Below the pieces are notes generated by a model. It was not told where the DNA came from, ran no database searches, and saw only the letters and a list, made by a program, of their open reading frames with translations. The position numbers and the translations under genes were made by a program. Positions 8,685 to 16,917 of a stretch of 28,339 nt of DNA are shown here, piece after piece; the first letter of the stretch is position 1; each line of letters starts with the position of its first letter. The stretch is from Cesiribacter sp. (GTDB lineage Bacteria; Bacteroidota; Bacteroidia; Cytophagales; Cyclobacteriaceae). Where the stretch lies: NCBI GenBank assembly GCA_030147305.1, contig JASLAE010000124.1:1-28339 (forward strand). Reading direction: 5' to 3'.

Positions 8685-10052
8685 ATGAGCATACAATCAA
8701 TTAATCCTTTCAATAATGAAGTTATTCGCCAGTTCGAAGAAGCTTCAGACGAAGACATAAAATCTGTCCTTAAACTTGCCGAGGAAGCTTTTCGCCATTG
8801 GCGCATCGCTCCTTTTAGTGAACGCACACGTTGCATGAATGCAGCTGCCCAGATCATGGAAGATGACCTGGAGCACTATGCGCACCTTATGACGCTGGAA
8901 ATGGGTAAAACCTTAAAAGAGGCCAGGGCCGAAATACAGAAATGTGCCGACTGCTGCCGCTATTATGCCACCCATGCGGAAGAATTTTTAAAAGATAAGC
9001 CCCTGGATGTCGAAAAGGGGAAAGCATATATCGCCTATGAACCCATAGGTGCGGTGCTGGCCATTATGCCCTGGAATTTTCCATACTGGCAGGTGATTAG
9101 GTTTGCTGCACCCAACTTAATGGCCGGCAATGTGGGTATTCTTAAACATGCCTCTTCTGTGCCTCAGGTAGCCCTGGCCCTGGAAGAAATTTTTAGAAGA
9201 GCTGACTTTCCGGATGGCGTATTTCAAACACTCCTGGTGGGCGGCAAGAAAACAGAGAAACTAATAGACCATAAGGTAGTGAAGGCAGTCACCCTTACAG
9301 GAAGTGAACGATCAGGCAGTATTGTTGCAGCCCGAGCAGGAAAGCGCATCAAGAAAACGGTACTGGAGCTGGGGGGCAGTGATCCTTTTGTAGTGTTGGA
9401 TGATGCTGACCTGGATAAAGCAGCCGAGTGGGCAGTGAAAAGCCGTATGATTAACCTGGGGCAAAGCTGCATTGCTGCAAAGCGCTTCATTGTGCTGGAC
9501 CGGGTGTATGATAAGTTCATGGAGAAGTTTAAGAAACGGATGGCGGCACTTAAAATTGGCGACCCCACCGACGACGATGTGGATTATGGACCCATGGCGC
9601 GGGAAGATCTGGCGGAAGGATTGCTGGAGCAGGTGCAGAAATCCATAAAAAAAGGGGCTACCCTGGTGCTGGGTGGCGACCGTCCTGACAGACCCGGTGC
9701 CTTCTTCAACCCCACCATCCTGGCAGACATACCCAAAAATGCACCAGCCTATAAAGAAGAACTCTTCGGGCCGGTTGCAACTGTTTTTAGGGTAATGGAC
9801 GAAGAAGAGGCCATCACCATGGCCAATGATTCTCCTTATGGTCTGGGTGGTTCTGTATGGACCAAAGATGTAAAAAGGGGGCAGCGGGTTGCACGGCAGA
9901 TCAACAGTGGTGCCGTATATGTGAATAAAATGATGGCCAGTGATCCGGCTGTTCCTTTTGGCGGTGTAAAATTATCAGGATACGGCCGTGAATTATCCTT
10001 TGTGGGAATTCACGAGTTTGTAAACCAAAAGACTATCTGGGTAGGTGAATAG
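8685..10052 (+). CDS. NAD(P)-dependent aldehyde dehydrogenase, succinate-semialdehyde type
   Basis: 455 residues, full length for this subfamily. The ALDH fold is evident: PWNFP at 129-133 with the catalytic Asn131, the cofactor Lys154 in GILKHA, TGSERSG at 205-211 in the nucleotide fold, general base Glu228 in LELGG, and nucleophile Cys262 in NLGQSC followed by IAAKRF. The GQSCIAAKR form is typical of the Sad/YneI and GabD1 group of succinate-semialdehyde dehydrogenases, which oxidise succinate semialdehyde to succinate, so that substrate is likely but not proven. It is cytoplasmic. No GABA aminotransferase gene is nearby. The leader contains a hairpin with a T run immediately before the start codon. 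It converges on the YdcF-type gene with a 42-base gap. Confidence 0.9.
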   Translation: MSIQSINPFNNEVIRQFEEASDEDIKSVLKLAEEAFRHWRIAPFSERTRCMNAAAQIMEDDLEHYAHLMTLEMGKTLKEARAEIQKCADCCRYYATHAEEFLKDKPLDVEKGKAYIAYEPIGAVLAIMPWNFPYWQVIRFAAPNLMAGNVGILKHASSVPQVALALEEIFRRADFPDGVFQTLLVGGKKTEKLIDHKVVKAVTLTGSERSGSIVAARAGKRIKKTVLELGGSDPFVVLDDADLDKAAEWAVKSRMINLGQSCIAAKRFIVLDRVYDKFMEKFKKRMAALKIGDPTDDDVDYGPMAREDLAEGLLEQVQKSIKKGATLVLGGDRPDRPGAFFNPTILADIPKNAPAYKEELFGPVATVFRVMDEEEAITMANDSPYGLGGSVWTKDVKRGQRVARQINSGAVYVNKMMASDPAVPFGGVKLSGYGRELSFVGIHEFVNQKTIWVGE

Positions 10053-10094
10053 AAGTGTTCAATTTAACTGCCTTTGTAAATTTTACATGGCACT

Positions 10095-10862
10095 TTAGGC
10101 GTACCCCATTACCTTGTAAGTTAAGAGGCCAAGCCATTCTCTTAATAACTTGCCCCAGGCGTGGAGGGCTTCTGCACTGGGGATCAGATAATGCTCTAAG
10201 GTGTAAGGGCCGTCCATGCTGTAAAAGTCTGTACTAAAAGCCCGGACTGGTAATCCTTCTTCTGCAAAACATAAAAGGGCACGTGGCATATGAAAGGCCG
10301 AAGTCACCAGTAAATATTGGCCATCCGTAATCCGGGCCTCCAGCAATTGCCTGCTAAAGCGAGCATTTTCATGGGTATTTCTGCTCCTGGGCTCAAGCAG
10401 AATATCCCCTGCAGGTACACCGGACAAAAGCATAACGGTACGCATGCGGTCGGCTTCAGAAACAGAATCTGCCGTTAGGAGGCCAGAGCCACCACTGAGC
10501 ACCAGCTTCCGGACTTTACCGAGCTTGTACAGTTGTATGGCATGCATGATCCGGTCGGCACCCTTATGCAGGTGCACCCGGTCGTAGGGTGCTTTGTTGG
10601 CAGCGGTTACCCCGGAAAGGACAATGGCAGCATCATAGGGTTGCTTAAGATGGCGAAAGGGCACGGCAGGGACTTCCCACCACTGCATCACTTCATTGGT
10701 GATTACTGGATTGGTGAAAACAAGAAAGAAAAAGCCAAACAAGCCCAGGAAGATTCGTTTGGGCGTCTGTCTTTTTAAAAAGAGTGCCGGCAGCAGGAGG
10801 AGTAATAATATCACCAGCGGATTAATCAGCAATCCTACTGTTTTGGAGAGTATGAAAAACAT
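10095..10862 (-). CDS. YdcF/ElyC/SanA-family membrane protein (DUF218)
   Basis: 255 residues. Two N-terminal membrane segments (about 5-29 and 36-53) are separated by a basic loop KRQTPKR. The DUF218 domain follows: AAIVLSG near 79-85, KLVLSGGSG in the middle, LEPRSRNTHENA with the conserved Arg/Asn/Thr/Glu group, and LLVTSAFHMPRA. Family members ElyC and SanA affect envelope integrity and peptidoglycan-precursor metabolism in enterobacteria; the biochemical activity of this family remains poorly defined, so only an envelope role is inferred. An exact -7 box TAATTTTG sits four bases before the ATG, suggesting a leaderless or nearly leaderless mRNA. Divergent from the quinone-reductase-like gene. 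Confidence 0.9.
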   Translation of the reverse strand: MFFILSKTVGLLINPLVILLLLLLPALFLKRQTPKRIFLGLFGFFFLVFTNPVITNEVMQWWEVPAVPFRHLKQPYDAAIVLSGVTAANKAPYDRVHLHKGADRIMHAIQLYKLGKVRKLVLSGGSGLLTADSVSEADRMRTVMLLSGVPAGDILLEPRSRNTHENARFSRQLLEARITDGQYLLVTSAFHMPRALLCFAEEGLPVRAFSTDFYSMDGPYTLEHYLIPSAEALHAWGKLLREWLGLLTYKVMGYA

Positions 10863-10866
10863 GCTG

Positions 10867-10874
10867 CAAAATTA
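10867..10874 (-). promoter_or_regulatory. -7 box directly before the YdcF-type start codon
   Basis: Read on the minus strand the sequence is TAATTTTG, an exact match to TAnnTTTG, then CAGC and the ATG at 10862. Transcription would begin at or next to the start codon. I do not see a clear TTG at the -33 distance, which lowers confidence. Confidence 0.45.
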
Positions 10875-11034
10875 AAAAATAGCAGCATAACTCCAGCTGT
10901 CAGCAGACTTTGGCATGGGCTAATCAACAAACCTGATCAACTTTTTAGTTTGTATATACTAAAATTCTTATATTAAGCTGCTACTGAGGATGCTGTGATA
11001 GTTAGGATAAGTAAATTTTTTCTTTAACCAGCTT

Positions 11035-12024
11035 ATGCCAGAAACAATAGAAGCAATCCGCATGCACAAAACCGGTGGTTCTGATGTCTTAGGATTAGAA
11101 AGAATAGACATGCCAGTACCTAAGGTAGGGCAGGTTATCGTGAAGGTGAGCAGCATCAGCATTAATTTTGCAGACATACTGGTGCGCCGTGGCCATTATC
11201 CCTATATGCCCGATTTTCCTGCAACACCAGGTGCCGAGTGTACAGGCTACATAGAAAGGGTAGGACCGGAGGTAAAGGATTTCAGACCCGGGCAGGCCGT
11301 ATTGGTGTTTGGTAAACCCTGCTACAGTACACACATAGCCGTTAGCCAGGAACGTATTTTCCTGCTGCCCGAAGGCGTAGACCTGGACGAAGCAGCGGCA
11401 CTGCCCGTGGCGTACCTAACGGCCTGGCACCTGTTGCATACCATGCGCAGAATCAGGGAAAAAGAAATTATCCTGCTATACGCTGCAGCGGGTGGTGTAG
11501 GTACAGCCGTGCTACAGCTGGCAAATCTGGCAGGTGCCCGGGTGATTGGCCTTACCAGCACCGACGAAAAAGCCGCTTTTTTAAAGGAGGCAGGCTGCTG
11601 GCAGGTTATCAACTACAAAAAAGAAAATGTGCTGAGCAGCGTAATGGATTATACCCATGGTTTAGGAGCTGATCTTATCCTTGATTCTGTGGGGGGAGAG
11701 GGCTTCAAAGACAATTTCAGGATGCTGGCTACACTGGGCCAAATCATCTGGTTTGGTTTTACCGAAGGCATTCCACAGGCCAACATCATTAAAAGATTTG
11801 CCAGAAACCCAGCACTCAGCCAGACCATCAGCGTTTTTCACCTCTTTAGCATCATCAGGAACAGGCCATTACTTCGTCAGACAATGCAGCATCTGCTGCA
11901 CCTGCTGGCACATCAAAAGATCAAGCCAGTGATCTACCAGCGACTACCACTGGCAGAGGCTGGTAAAGCACAGGCTTTGCTGGAATCTCAACAGAACATT
12001 GGTAAGATCATCCTCTATCCCTGA
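11035..12024 (+). CDS. Quinone oxidoreductase-like MDR family protein
   Basis: 329 residues, the usual length for zinc-free medium-chain reductases of the quinone-oxidoreductase (Qor) group. The N-terminal GroES-like domain (about 1-125) includes NFADILVRRGHYP and the PGAECTGYIE turn; the Rossmann domain has YAAAGGVGTAVLQLA near 149-163, the AAxGGVG dinucleotide loop that prefers NADPH, and a LDSVGG motif near 212-217. No catalytic-zinc or structural-zinc cysteine set is present. The likely reaction is NADPH-dependent reduction of a quinone or an enone; the true substrate is unknown. It is soluble and cytoplasmic. A one-mismatch -7 box (TTAGTTTG, 10945-10952) lies about 80 bases upstream. Confidence 0.9.
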   Translation: MPETIEAIRMHKTGGSDVLGLERIDMPVPKVGQVIVKVSSISINFADILVRRGHYPYMPDFPATPGAECTGYIERVGPEVKDFRPGQAVLVFGKPCYSTHIAVSQERIFLLPEGVDLDEAAALPVAYLTAWHLLHTMRRIREKEIILLYAAAGGVGTAVLQLANLAGARVIGLTSTDEKAAFLKEAGCWQVINYKKENVLSSVMDYTHGLGADLILDSVGGEGFKDNFRMLATLGQIIWFGFTEGIPQANIIKRFARNPALSQTISVFHLFSIIRNRPLLRQTMQHLLHLLAHQKIKPVIYQRLPLAEAGKAQALLESQQNIGKIILYP

Positions 12025-12078
12025 AGGAAAAGCATGCATCAATATTCATGTTCAAAACCAGCAGCATCTTCAATGATT

Positions 12079-12408
12079 TTATGATCTGTTGACCAGTTCA
12101 TAGTAGATGCTTTTGTTGCCATCATACTTTTTTTCCTGGTAGACAAAGGCAAGCTGTTGTTGATCAAATAACTGGAAAAAGGTTTCCCAGCTAATAACGT
12201 AGGGTTGGTACCTTGGATTATGGGTAATGCGGAAACAGATCCGCAATCCACAGCCTGCGCTACTACCCTTCAGGTAAATGGGCACCACTCTGCGAACTTC
12301 TGCCCATTGCTTTATTACCTCCTTGTCAGTTGTTCTTTTGGATTCAATCTTGGGCATTCGCGCAGTTTCACGCCCATGAAAATGGTTTGTATAAATGTTA
12401 TAAGCCAT
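12079..12408 (-). CDS. Hypothetical 109-residue protein
   Basis: I do not recognise this protein. It is basic in its first half (RETARMPKIESKRTTDKEVIKQ) without a signal peptide or membrane segment, and ends in an aromatic, Gln-rich segment (FFQLFDQQQLAFVYQEKKYDG). Composition and the ATG start look like a real small cytoplasmic protein, and competing frames over the same bases look less protein-like. It converges with the quinone-reductase-like gene 54 bases away. No terminator or promoter box is obvious. Confidence 0.6.
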   Translation of the reverse strand: MAYNIYTNHFHGRETARMPKIESKRTTDKEVIKQWAEVRRVVPIYLKGSSAGCGLRICFRITHNPRYQPYVISWETFFQLFDQQQLAFVYQEKKYDGNKSIYYELVNRS

Positions 12409-13077
12409 CTTAGAAACAAAAAAAGTTAAAAAATCACATCGACCATTCGGTACTGGCTGCCGCTAAAAAATTGTGCAGGCAGCCTGTAAAAGTAATTCCT
12501 GCTTTTTTAGTAAACAGGATAAACCAAAGCAAAGCTATTGCTGATAGCCCAGGTTGGAAAGGGTGTTGGTGAACGGTGCAACCAAAGGCAATAGCTAACG
12601 GTAACGGGTAAGCCGTAAGCTTCATGCAGTATTGATGGGCTAGCAAACAAGGTTGTCAGGTTTCGCTCGTTTTATAGAAACATAAGAGAAATGGATTTGT
12701 TTTAAGTGCTAAACAACAAAATACCAGATTTAAGGCATGGTGAGACCAGCGTAAATAATACTGGCGTCTGCCACCATATTACGCCTGCTTAATAGAATCG
12801 CTAACTGAAAGTAGCATTAGGATAAACCTAGGCAGGTTATTTTAAAGATTGGGTATCAGCTTTTATTTATTGTTGCGAAACCTTCCTGCTGATAATCAGG
12901 AGAATGCAGCGATGGCATAGGTAATTCCACCCTTTTGTCGATAGTTTTACCAAAAATTACGTTTAAGTGTCTGGCAGGGCAGCACTAAAATATTAGAAGC
13001 ACCGGTTCCAGGCTGTTATGGAGGGTGAGAGACAATAATTATTTTTTTACATACATATTTTTTAGAGAACGTACCGT
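12409..13077. other. Gene-poor 669-base interval
   Basis: No convincing gene is present; a possible 70-codon minus-strand frame (12434-12646) has no supporting feature. One paired inverted repeat is visible: GCTATTGC at 12534-12541 with GCAATAGC at 12588-12595, and inside it GGTTG at 12552-12556 with CAACC at 12579-12583, which could fold as one RNA stem. No tRNA, and no exact -7 box before the SDR gene, was found. Confidence 0.5.
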
Positions 13078-13941
13078 ATGGATAAGTCACCAGAACAAAT
13101 TTCTTCGAAGATAAAAGACCAGTCACAAAAAGCGCCGGGTCTGGAATCGGCCATGAGTCCGGAGCCTCAGGTTATCAAGGACTCATATAAGGGCAGTGAT
13201 AAATTAAAGGGGAAAGTAGCCTTAATTACCGGCGGAGACAGTGGTATTGGCAGATCTGTAGCTGTACACTATGCCCGCGAAGGGGCCGATGTGGTCATCG
13301 TTTACTTAAACGAAGATGCCGATGCCAGCAAAACCAAAAAGATGGTGGAAGCAGAGGGGGGTAAATGTCTCCTGCTGCGGGGCGATTTGGGCGATAGAAA
13401 GTTTGCAGAGAACTGCATTAGTAAGACTGTAGCGGAATTTGGGAAGCTTAACATTCTGGTTAACAATGCTGCAGAACAGCACCCTGCCGATACCATGGAT
13501 GAGTTGGATCTTGATCTAATGGAGAAAACATTCAGAACAAACATCTTCTCCATGTTTTACCTGACCAAGCCTGCCCTTAAACATATGCAAGCAGGTGATA
13601 GTATCATCAATTCTACCAGTGTAACCTCTTATCGTGGCAGTTCTCACCTGCTTGATTATTCTGCCACTAAGGGTGCTATTACAGCTTTTACCAGAAGCCT
13701 GGGCAAAAACCTGGCTGAAAAGAAAATTAGGGTGAATGGTGTGGCACCGGGACCAATCTGGACACCGCTGATTCCCAGTACCATGGATAATGTAGATGAA
13801 TTTGGTAAGGATGTACCCTTACAGCGGCCGGGTCAGCCCAGTGAAGTAGGCCCTGCCTATGTGTTTTTAGCTTCTGAAGATGCTTCTTATATGACAGGAC
13901 AGATCATGCACATAAACGGAGGTGAAGTAGTAGGCGCATGA
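13078..13941 (+). CDS. SDR-family oxidoreductase, general-stress (YhdF/YdaD) type
   Basis: 287 residues. A 45-residue polar extension precedes the Rossmann fold, as in the Bacillus general-stress SDRs and E. coli YhxC/YghA-type enzymes. Core motifs are complete: TGGDSGIG at 51-58 for cofactor binding, NNAAEQ at 129-134, catalytic Ser181, Tyr194 and Lys198 (YSATK), then PGPIWTPL. Family members are NAD(P)-dependent alcohol or aldehyde oxidoreductases, several induced by stress; the substrate is unknown. Soluble cytoplasmic protein. Its TGA overlaps the ATG of the YihY/BrkB gene in ATGA, so the two are translated from one mRNA and are probably translationally coupled. Confidence 0.92.
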   Translation: MDKSPEQISSKIKDQSQKAPGLESAMSPEPQVIKDSYKGSDKLKGKVALITGGDSGIGRSVAVHYAREGADVVIVYLNEDADASKTKKMVEAEGGKCLLLRGDLGDRKFAENCISKTVAEFGKLNILVNNAAEQHPADTMDELDLDLMEKTFRTNIFSMFYLTKPALKHMQAGDSIINSTSVTSYRGSSHLLDYSATKGAITAFTRSLGKNLAEKKIRVNGVAPGPIWTPLIPSTMDNVDEFGKDVPLQRPGQPSEVGPAYVFLASEDASYMTGQIMHINGGEVVGA

Positions 13942-15053
13942 AAAGGGCAAAGCGACGTGCAACAACGTTTTGGATCATACTCAAAGCCACTTACAACAAG
14001 TGGATGGAGAATGATCCATTTCGTCTGAGCGCCGTAATAGCTTATTATACAGTTTTCTCAATGCCTGGCCTTTTTGTGGTGATATTTTATGTGACCGGGT
14101 ATTTTTTTAGTGACCTAACCATAGAGGGGCAGGTATACCGGGAGATCAGTGAGATTCTGGGGCCGGAAGGGGCAAGGCAGGTAGAGGAAACCATCAAGGC
14201 TGCCAGTCAGGCGCAGCATAGTACCATTGCTACCATCATTGGTATAGCATCGTTGGTTTATGCGGCTACGGGGGTCTTCTTTCATCTAAAGATCAGTTTA
14301 AATGATATCTGGGAGCTTAAGGTAATTCCCGAAAGGGCCTTTGTACAGGTAATTCTGGACAGGATTTTTGCTTTTGGAATGGTGTTGGTGGTGGGCTTTC
14401 TACTGCTCTCTTCCTTAATTATTTCTTCCCTGGTAAGCGCAGTCAGCGGATACATGACGGACCATATCACCATTTATTCAGATTATTCCACTTACATAAT
14501 TGATGTGGTTAATTTTGTGATCTCTGCAGGTGTTATTACGCTGCTCTTTGCTACCATTTACAAAGTGATGCCTGATGCAAAAGTGGCCTGGAGAGATGTT
14601 TGGATAGGTGCGTTGGTAACTTCCCTGCTATTTTTGGGCGGTAAAGCGCTTATTGGGAAGTATATCGGGTTTACAGACCCTGCCTCGGCCTATGGGGCGG
14701 CCAGTTCAATCATCCTTATTCTGCTCTGGACTTCCTATGCCAGCATTGTATTCTTCTTAGGGGCGGCCTTTACTGCAGTCTGGGCGCGCAGGTTTGGTCA
14801 TAAAATTGAACCTAAGAGTTATGCAGTGCCTGTTTATGAATACTATCGCCGGATATCTCAAATGGGAGAGGCAGAATATGTAAAAGTGCAGAGTGAGAAG
14901 GTGAAAGAGGTACTGGATAATAATTACGATACACCCCGTATTACAGACGATGGCGAAAAGCCACCTTTAGAAGCTGATGACGATGAGAAAGAGGAGAGAA
15001 AGCAACTGAAGGCCAATGCCATGGGCAGTAAGGGCGCTAAAACAAAAGTTTGA
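13938..15053 (+). CDS. YihY/BrkB-family inner-membrane protein
   Basis: 371 residues. About six membrane segments follow a basic N-terminus (MKRAKRRATTFW): roughly 29-55, 90-112, 138-165, 183-205, 215-235 and 245-272. The family motif RLSAVIAYYTVFSMPGL near 29-45 and the GAASSIILILLWTSYASI stretch are diagnostic. The last 100 residues are a soluble tail ending in an acidic-then-basic segment. The family was once linked to serum resistance (BrkB) and often mislabelled RNase BN; the molecular function is unknown. It overlaps the stress-SDR gene by four bases, and its stop codon is embedded in a bidirectional terminator. Confidence 0.92.
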   Translation: MKRAKRRATTFWIILKATYNKWMENDPFRLSAVIAYYTVFSMPGLFVVIFYVTGYFFSDLTIEGQVYREISEILGPEGARQVEETIKAASQAQHSTIATIIGIASLVYAATGVFFHLKISLNDIWELKVIPERAFVQVILDRIFAFGMVLVVGFLLLSSLIISSLVSAVSGYMTDHITIYSDYSTYIIDVVNFVISAGVITLLFATIYKVMPDAKVAWRDVWIGALVTSLLFLGGKALIGKYIGFTDPASAYGAASSIILILLWTSYASIVFFLGAAFTAVWARRFGHKIEPKSYAVPVYEYYRRISQMGEAEYVKVQSEKVKEVLDNNYDTPRITDDGEKPPLEADDDEKEERKQLKANAMGSKGAKTKV

Positions 15054-15054
15054 A

Positions 15055-15091
15055 AAAAAGCCACCAGGTTAGCTGAAACCGGTGGCTTTTT
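15055..15091. terminator. Shared bidirectional terminator
   Basis: AAAAAGCCACC (15055-15065) pairs with GGTGGCTTTTT (15081-15091); inside, GGTT pairs with AACC next to a one-base bulge. T runs follow on both strands. It ends the YihY/BrkB gene and, from the other side, the glycosyltransferase gene. Confidence 0.85.
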
Positions 15092-15144
15092 CTACATTGC
15101 CACTATTCGGTTGAAAAAGTGGGATAATGCCAATGCTCCTGTAA

Positions 15145-16284
15145 TTAACGATTGGCTGCTCTTCTTTCCGTGCGTGTCTCCGGTAGCACCGACTGTCTGG
15201 CTTCACGGATCAGCTCCTGGTAAAGCTCGAAATACTGCTTTCCATGCAGGGCCTGAGAATACTGCCTGGCGCGTTGCAAGGCTTTTTGTGCCAGCTGTTG
15301 TCTTTGCGGCTTATTGCCCAGCAGTTCCTGAACCTGCCGATGGGCTTCTTCTACATCTGTTGTGGAAATGAAGAGCGCGGCGTCCTGCCAAAGTTCTCTT
15401 AAAGATGGAATATCTCCCAGGATAAGGGCACATCCGGCATGGGCAGCTTCCAGGACAGATAAACCAAAGGGTTCGTATTTTGCAGGGTGCATATAAATGG
15501 CTGCTACCGCAAGGCGCTGGGTTAAATCCTGGTGACTCAGCTTGCCCATTGTATGCAGATGCTGATAACTAATTTGTTTACCATTGGGATGTCTGTCTTC
15601 CCCGGCAACAATCAGTGGCCAGTCAAGTCCTCTTGCCGCAATCATATCGCAAAATGAAATGTTTTTGGCTTCATCCCACAACCTGCCGGCCGATAGAATA
15701 AAGGGCTGCTTTGCCGCGGGCTTGATGTCATTGGCTGAGGTGCTGTTGTAGATAACCTGCTGTTGGTTAAAAGGGCCGTAAAAGTAGCTTAGCTGTTCCA
15801 TAAAATGCCCTGAGGGTGCTACCACCACATCTGCCGCCTGAAGGCCTGCCTTTATTTTTTGCATGTAAGCATCGTATTGTGCCGGCACCTCTTCCTTTTT
15901 CACGGCTTGCCACCAGCTTGGAACACAGCTGTGGCCTACCATGAGCACAGGAACATTCCAGGGAAGGCTGCCGTGGCTATAATCATTTAGGTGCACAAGG
16001 TCTGGTCTGATCTCGGATTGCAGGTATTTAAGCCAGTGACCTGCAGCTGCTACTTCCTCCCACGGATCATCCATCCATTCCAGCTGCCAGGTGCTGCTGT
16101 GGAGCGTAAGATTGCTGCGTTGTGCCGCCTGTGCTTTCTGGCTTTGATCTGGCATGGCACCCATGGTAGCCAGGTGTATGTGTACGCCGAAAGGCTCCAA
16201 AGCTTTCGCCAGGTTCAGGCTGTATGACCAGACACCACCCAGGGTGTCGGAGGTCATTAATATTTGCAGATGATCAACGTCCAT
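15145..16284 (-). CDS. Glycosyltransferase family 4-like protein
   Basis: 379 residues, two Rossmann-like halves (GT-B fold). The N-terminal half starts with MTSDTLGGVWSY, a glycine-rich acceptor-side loop. The C-terminal half holds the donor site: SAGRLWDEAKN near 198-208 (conserved Arg and Lys contacting the sugar nucleotide) and EPFGLSVLEA at 271-280 with the ExxxxxxxE pair Glu271/Glu279. These are retaining glycosyltransferase group-1 signatures. There is no membrane segment, so it is a cytoplasmic or peripheral enzyme. The donor and acceptor are unknown; no neighbouring sugar-nucleotide or polysaccharide gene is present. It converges with the YihY/BrkB gene and shares its terminator. Confidence 0.9.
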   Translation of the reverse strand: MDVDHLQILMTSDTLGGVWSYSLNLAKALEPFGVHIHLATMGAMPDQSQKAQAAQRSNLTLHSSTWQLEWMDDPWEEVAAAGHWLKYLQSEIRPDLVHLNDYSHGSLPWNVPVLMVGHSCVPSWWQAVKKEEVPAQYDAYMQKIKAGLQAADVVVAPSGHFMEQLSYFYGPFNQQQVIYNSTSANDIKPAAKQPFILSAGRLWDEAKNISFCDMIAARGLDWPLIVAGEDRHPNGKQISYQHLHTMGKLSHQDLTQRLAVAAIYMHPAKYEPFGLSVLEAAHAGCALILGDIPSLRELWQDAALFISTTDVEEAHRQVQELLGNKPQRQQLAQKALQRARQYSQALHGKQYFELYQELIREARQSVLPETRTERRAANR

Positions 16285-16917
16285 AAATCTTCTCTGTTTC
16301 GCTCCTGCATCTTCCTCAGACCGGGTGTATTGTTTAAAAAAATACTTATACTAATGATTAATTGCTTTTGAAGGAGAAAAGAAGGTATAAAGAGCTTCCA
16401 CAGCTGCAATTATAGAGCTGCACAAATCCTGTTCTTCAAGAACAATTGCAACCATATGCTGCCTGCAGTAGAACCACTAAAAGAGTAAATAAAAATTTGT
16501 CCTGAAATAAGCCCCACCATTATAGAAGCAAAAAATAATACTGATGTTGGTAGCTAATTCGATACGGATAATCAGAAATGACGGGCATTTCTGCTAGGCA
16601 TATATTCAACCAGCGGTATAATGAAATGTTTAGGCCAGTTCAGCATACTGCTACTGCACGCTTGGTTCTTGACCATTTTGTGCTATAAATACTACTTTAC
16701 TACTATCCGAAGTTAAACAATACAAGTTTATTTATCTAAGAAAATTACAAAAAAGGTAAGTTAAGTTGAATAAATTCTAAGGTCAGCATTACGGAGACCA
16801 AACGGTGAAAGATGGACTGATTATTTTACAGCAAAATAATGTTCTGCCATTGCACTTTTCATTTTTACCTGTAAAAGTGTTAACCTATCCATAACTGGTT
16901 CTATATTTGTGCCGAAA
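16285..16917. other. Gene-poor 630-base interval
   Basis: No gene is supported. The region is A/T-rich and separates two divergent genes, so it must hold both promoters. Visible items are the odd-centred perfect palindrome GTTCTTCAAGAAC at 16431-16443, which has the form of an operator, and the -7 box before the TPR gene. No promoter box for the glycosyltransferase is clear. Confidence 0.5.
16902..16909 (+). promoter_or_regulatory. -7 box directly before the TPR lipoprotein start
   Basis: TATATTTG matches TAnnTTTG exactly and ends eight bases before the ATG at 16918. A weak TTA at 16880-16882, 19 bases upstream, is the best -33 candidate. The transcript would start at or just before the ATG. 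Confidence 0.5.

Noticed and set aside
10075..10087. Palindrome TGTAAATTTTACA between the convergent aldehyde dehydrogenase and YdcF-type genes
   Set aside because: Short and A/T-only in the core; could be chance and lacks the T run of a terminator.
12434..12646. 70-codon minus-strand frame
   Set aside because: No recognisable domain, signal or promoter, and unusual composition; likely chance.
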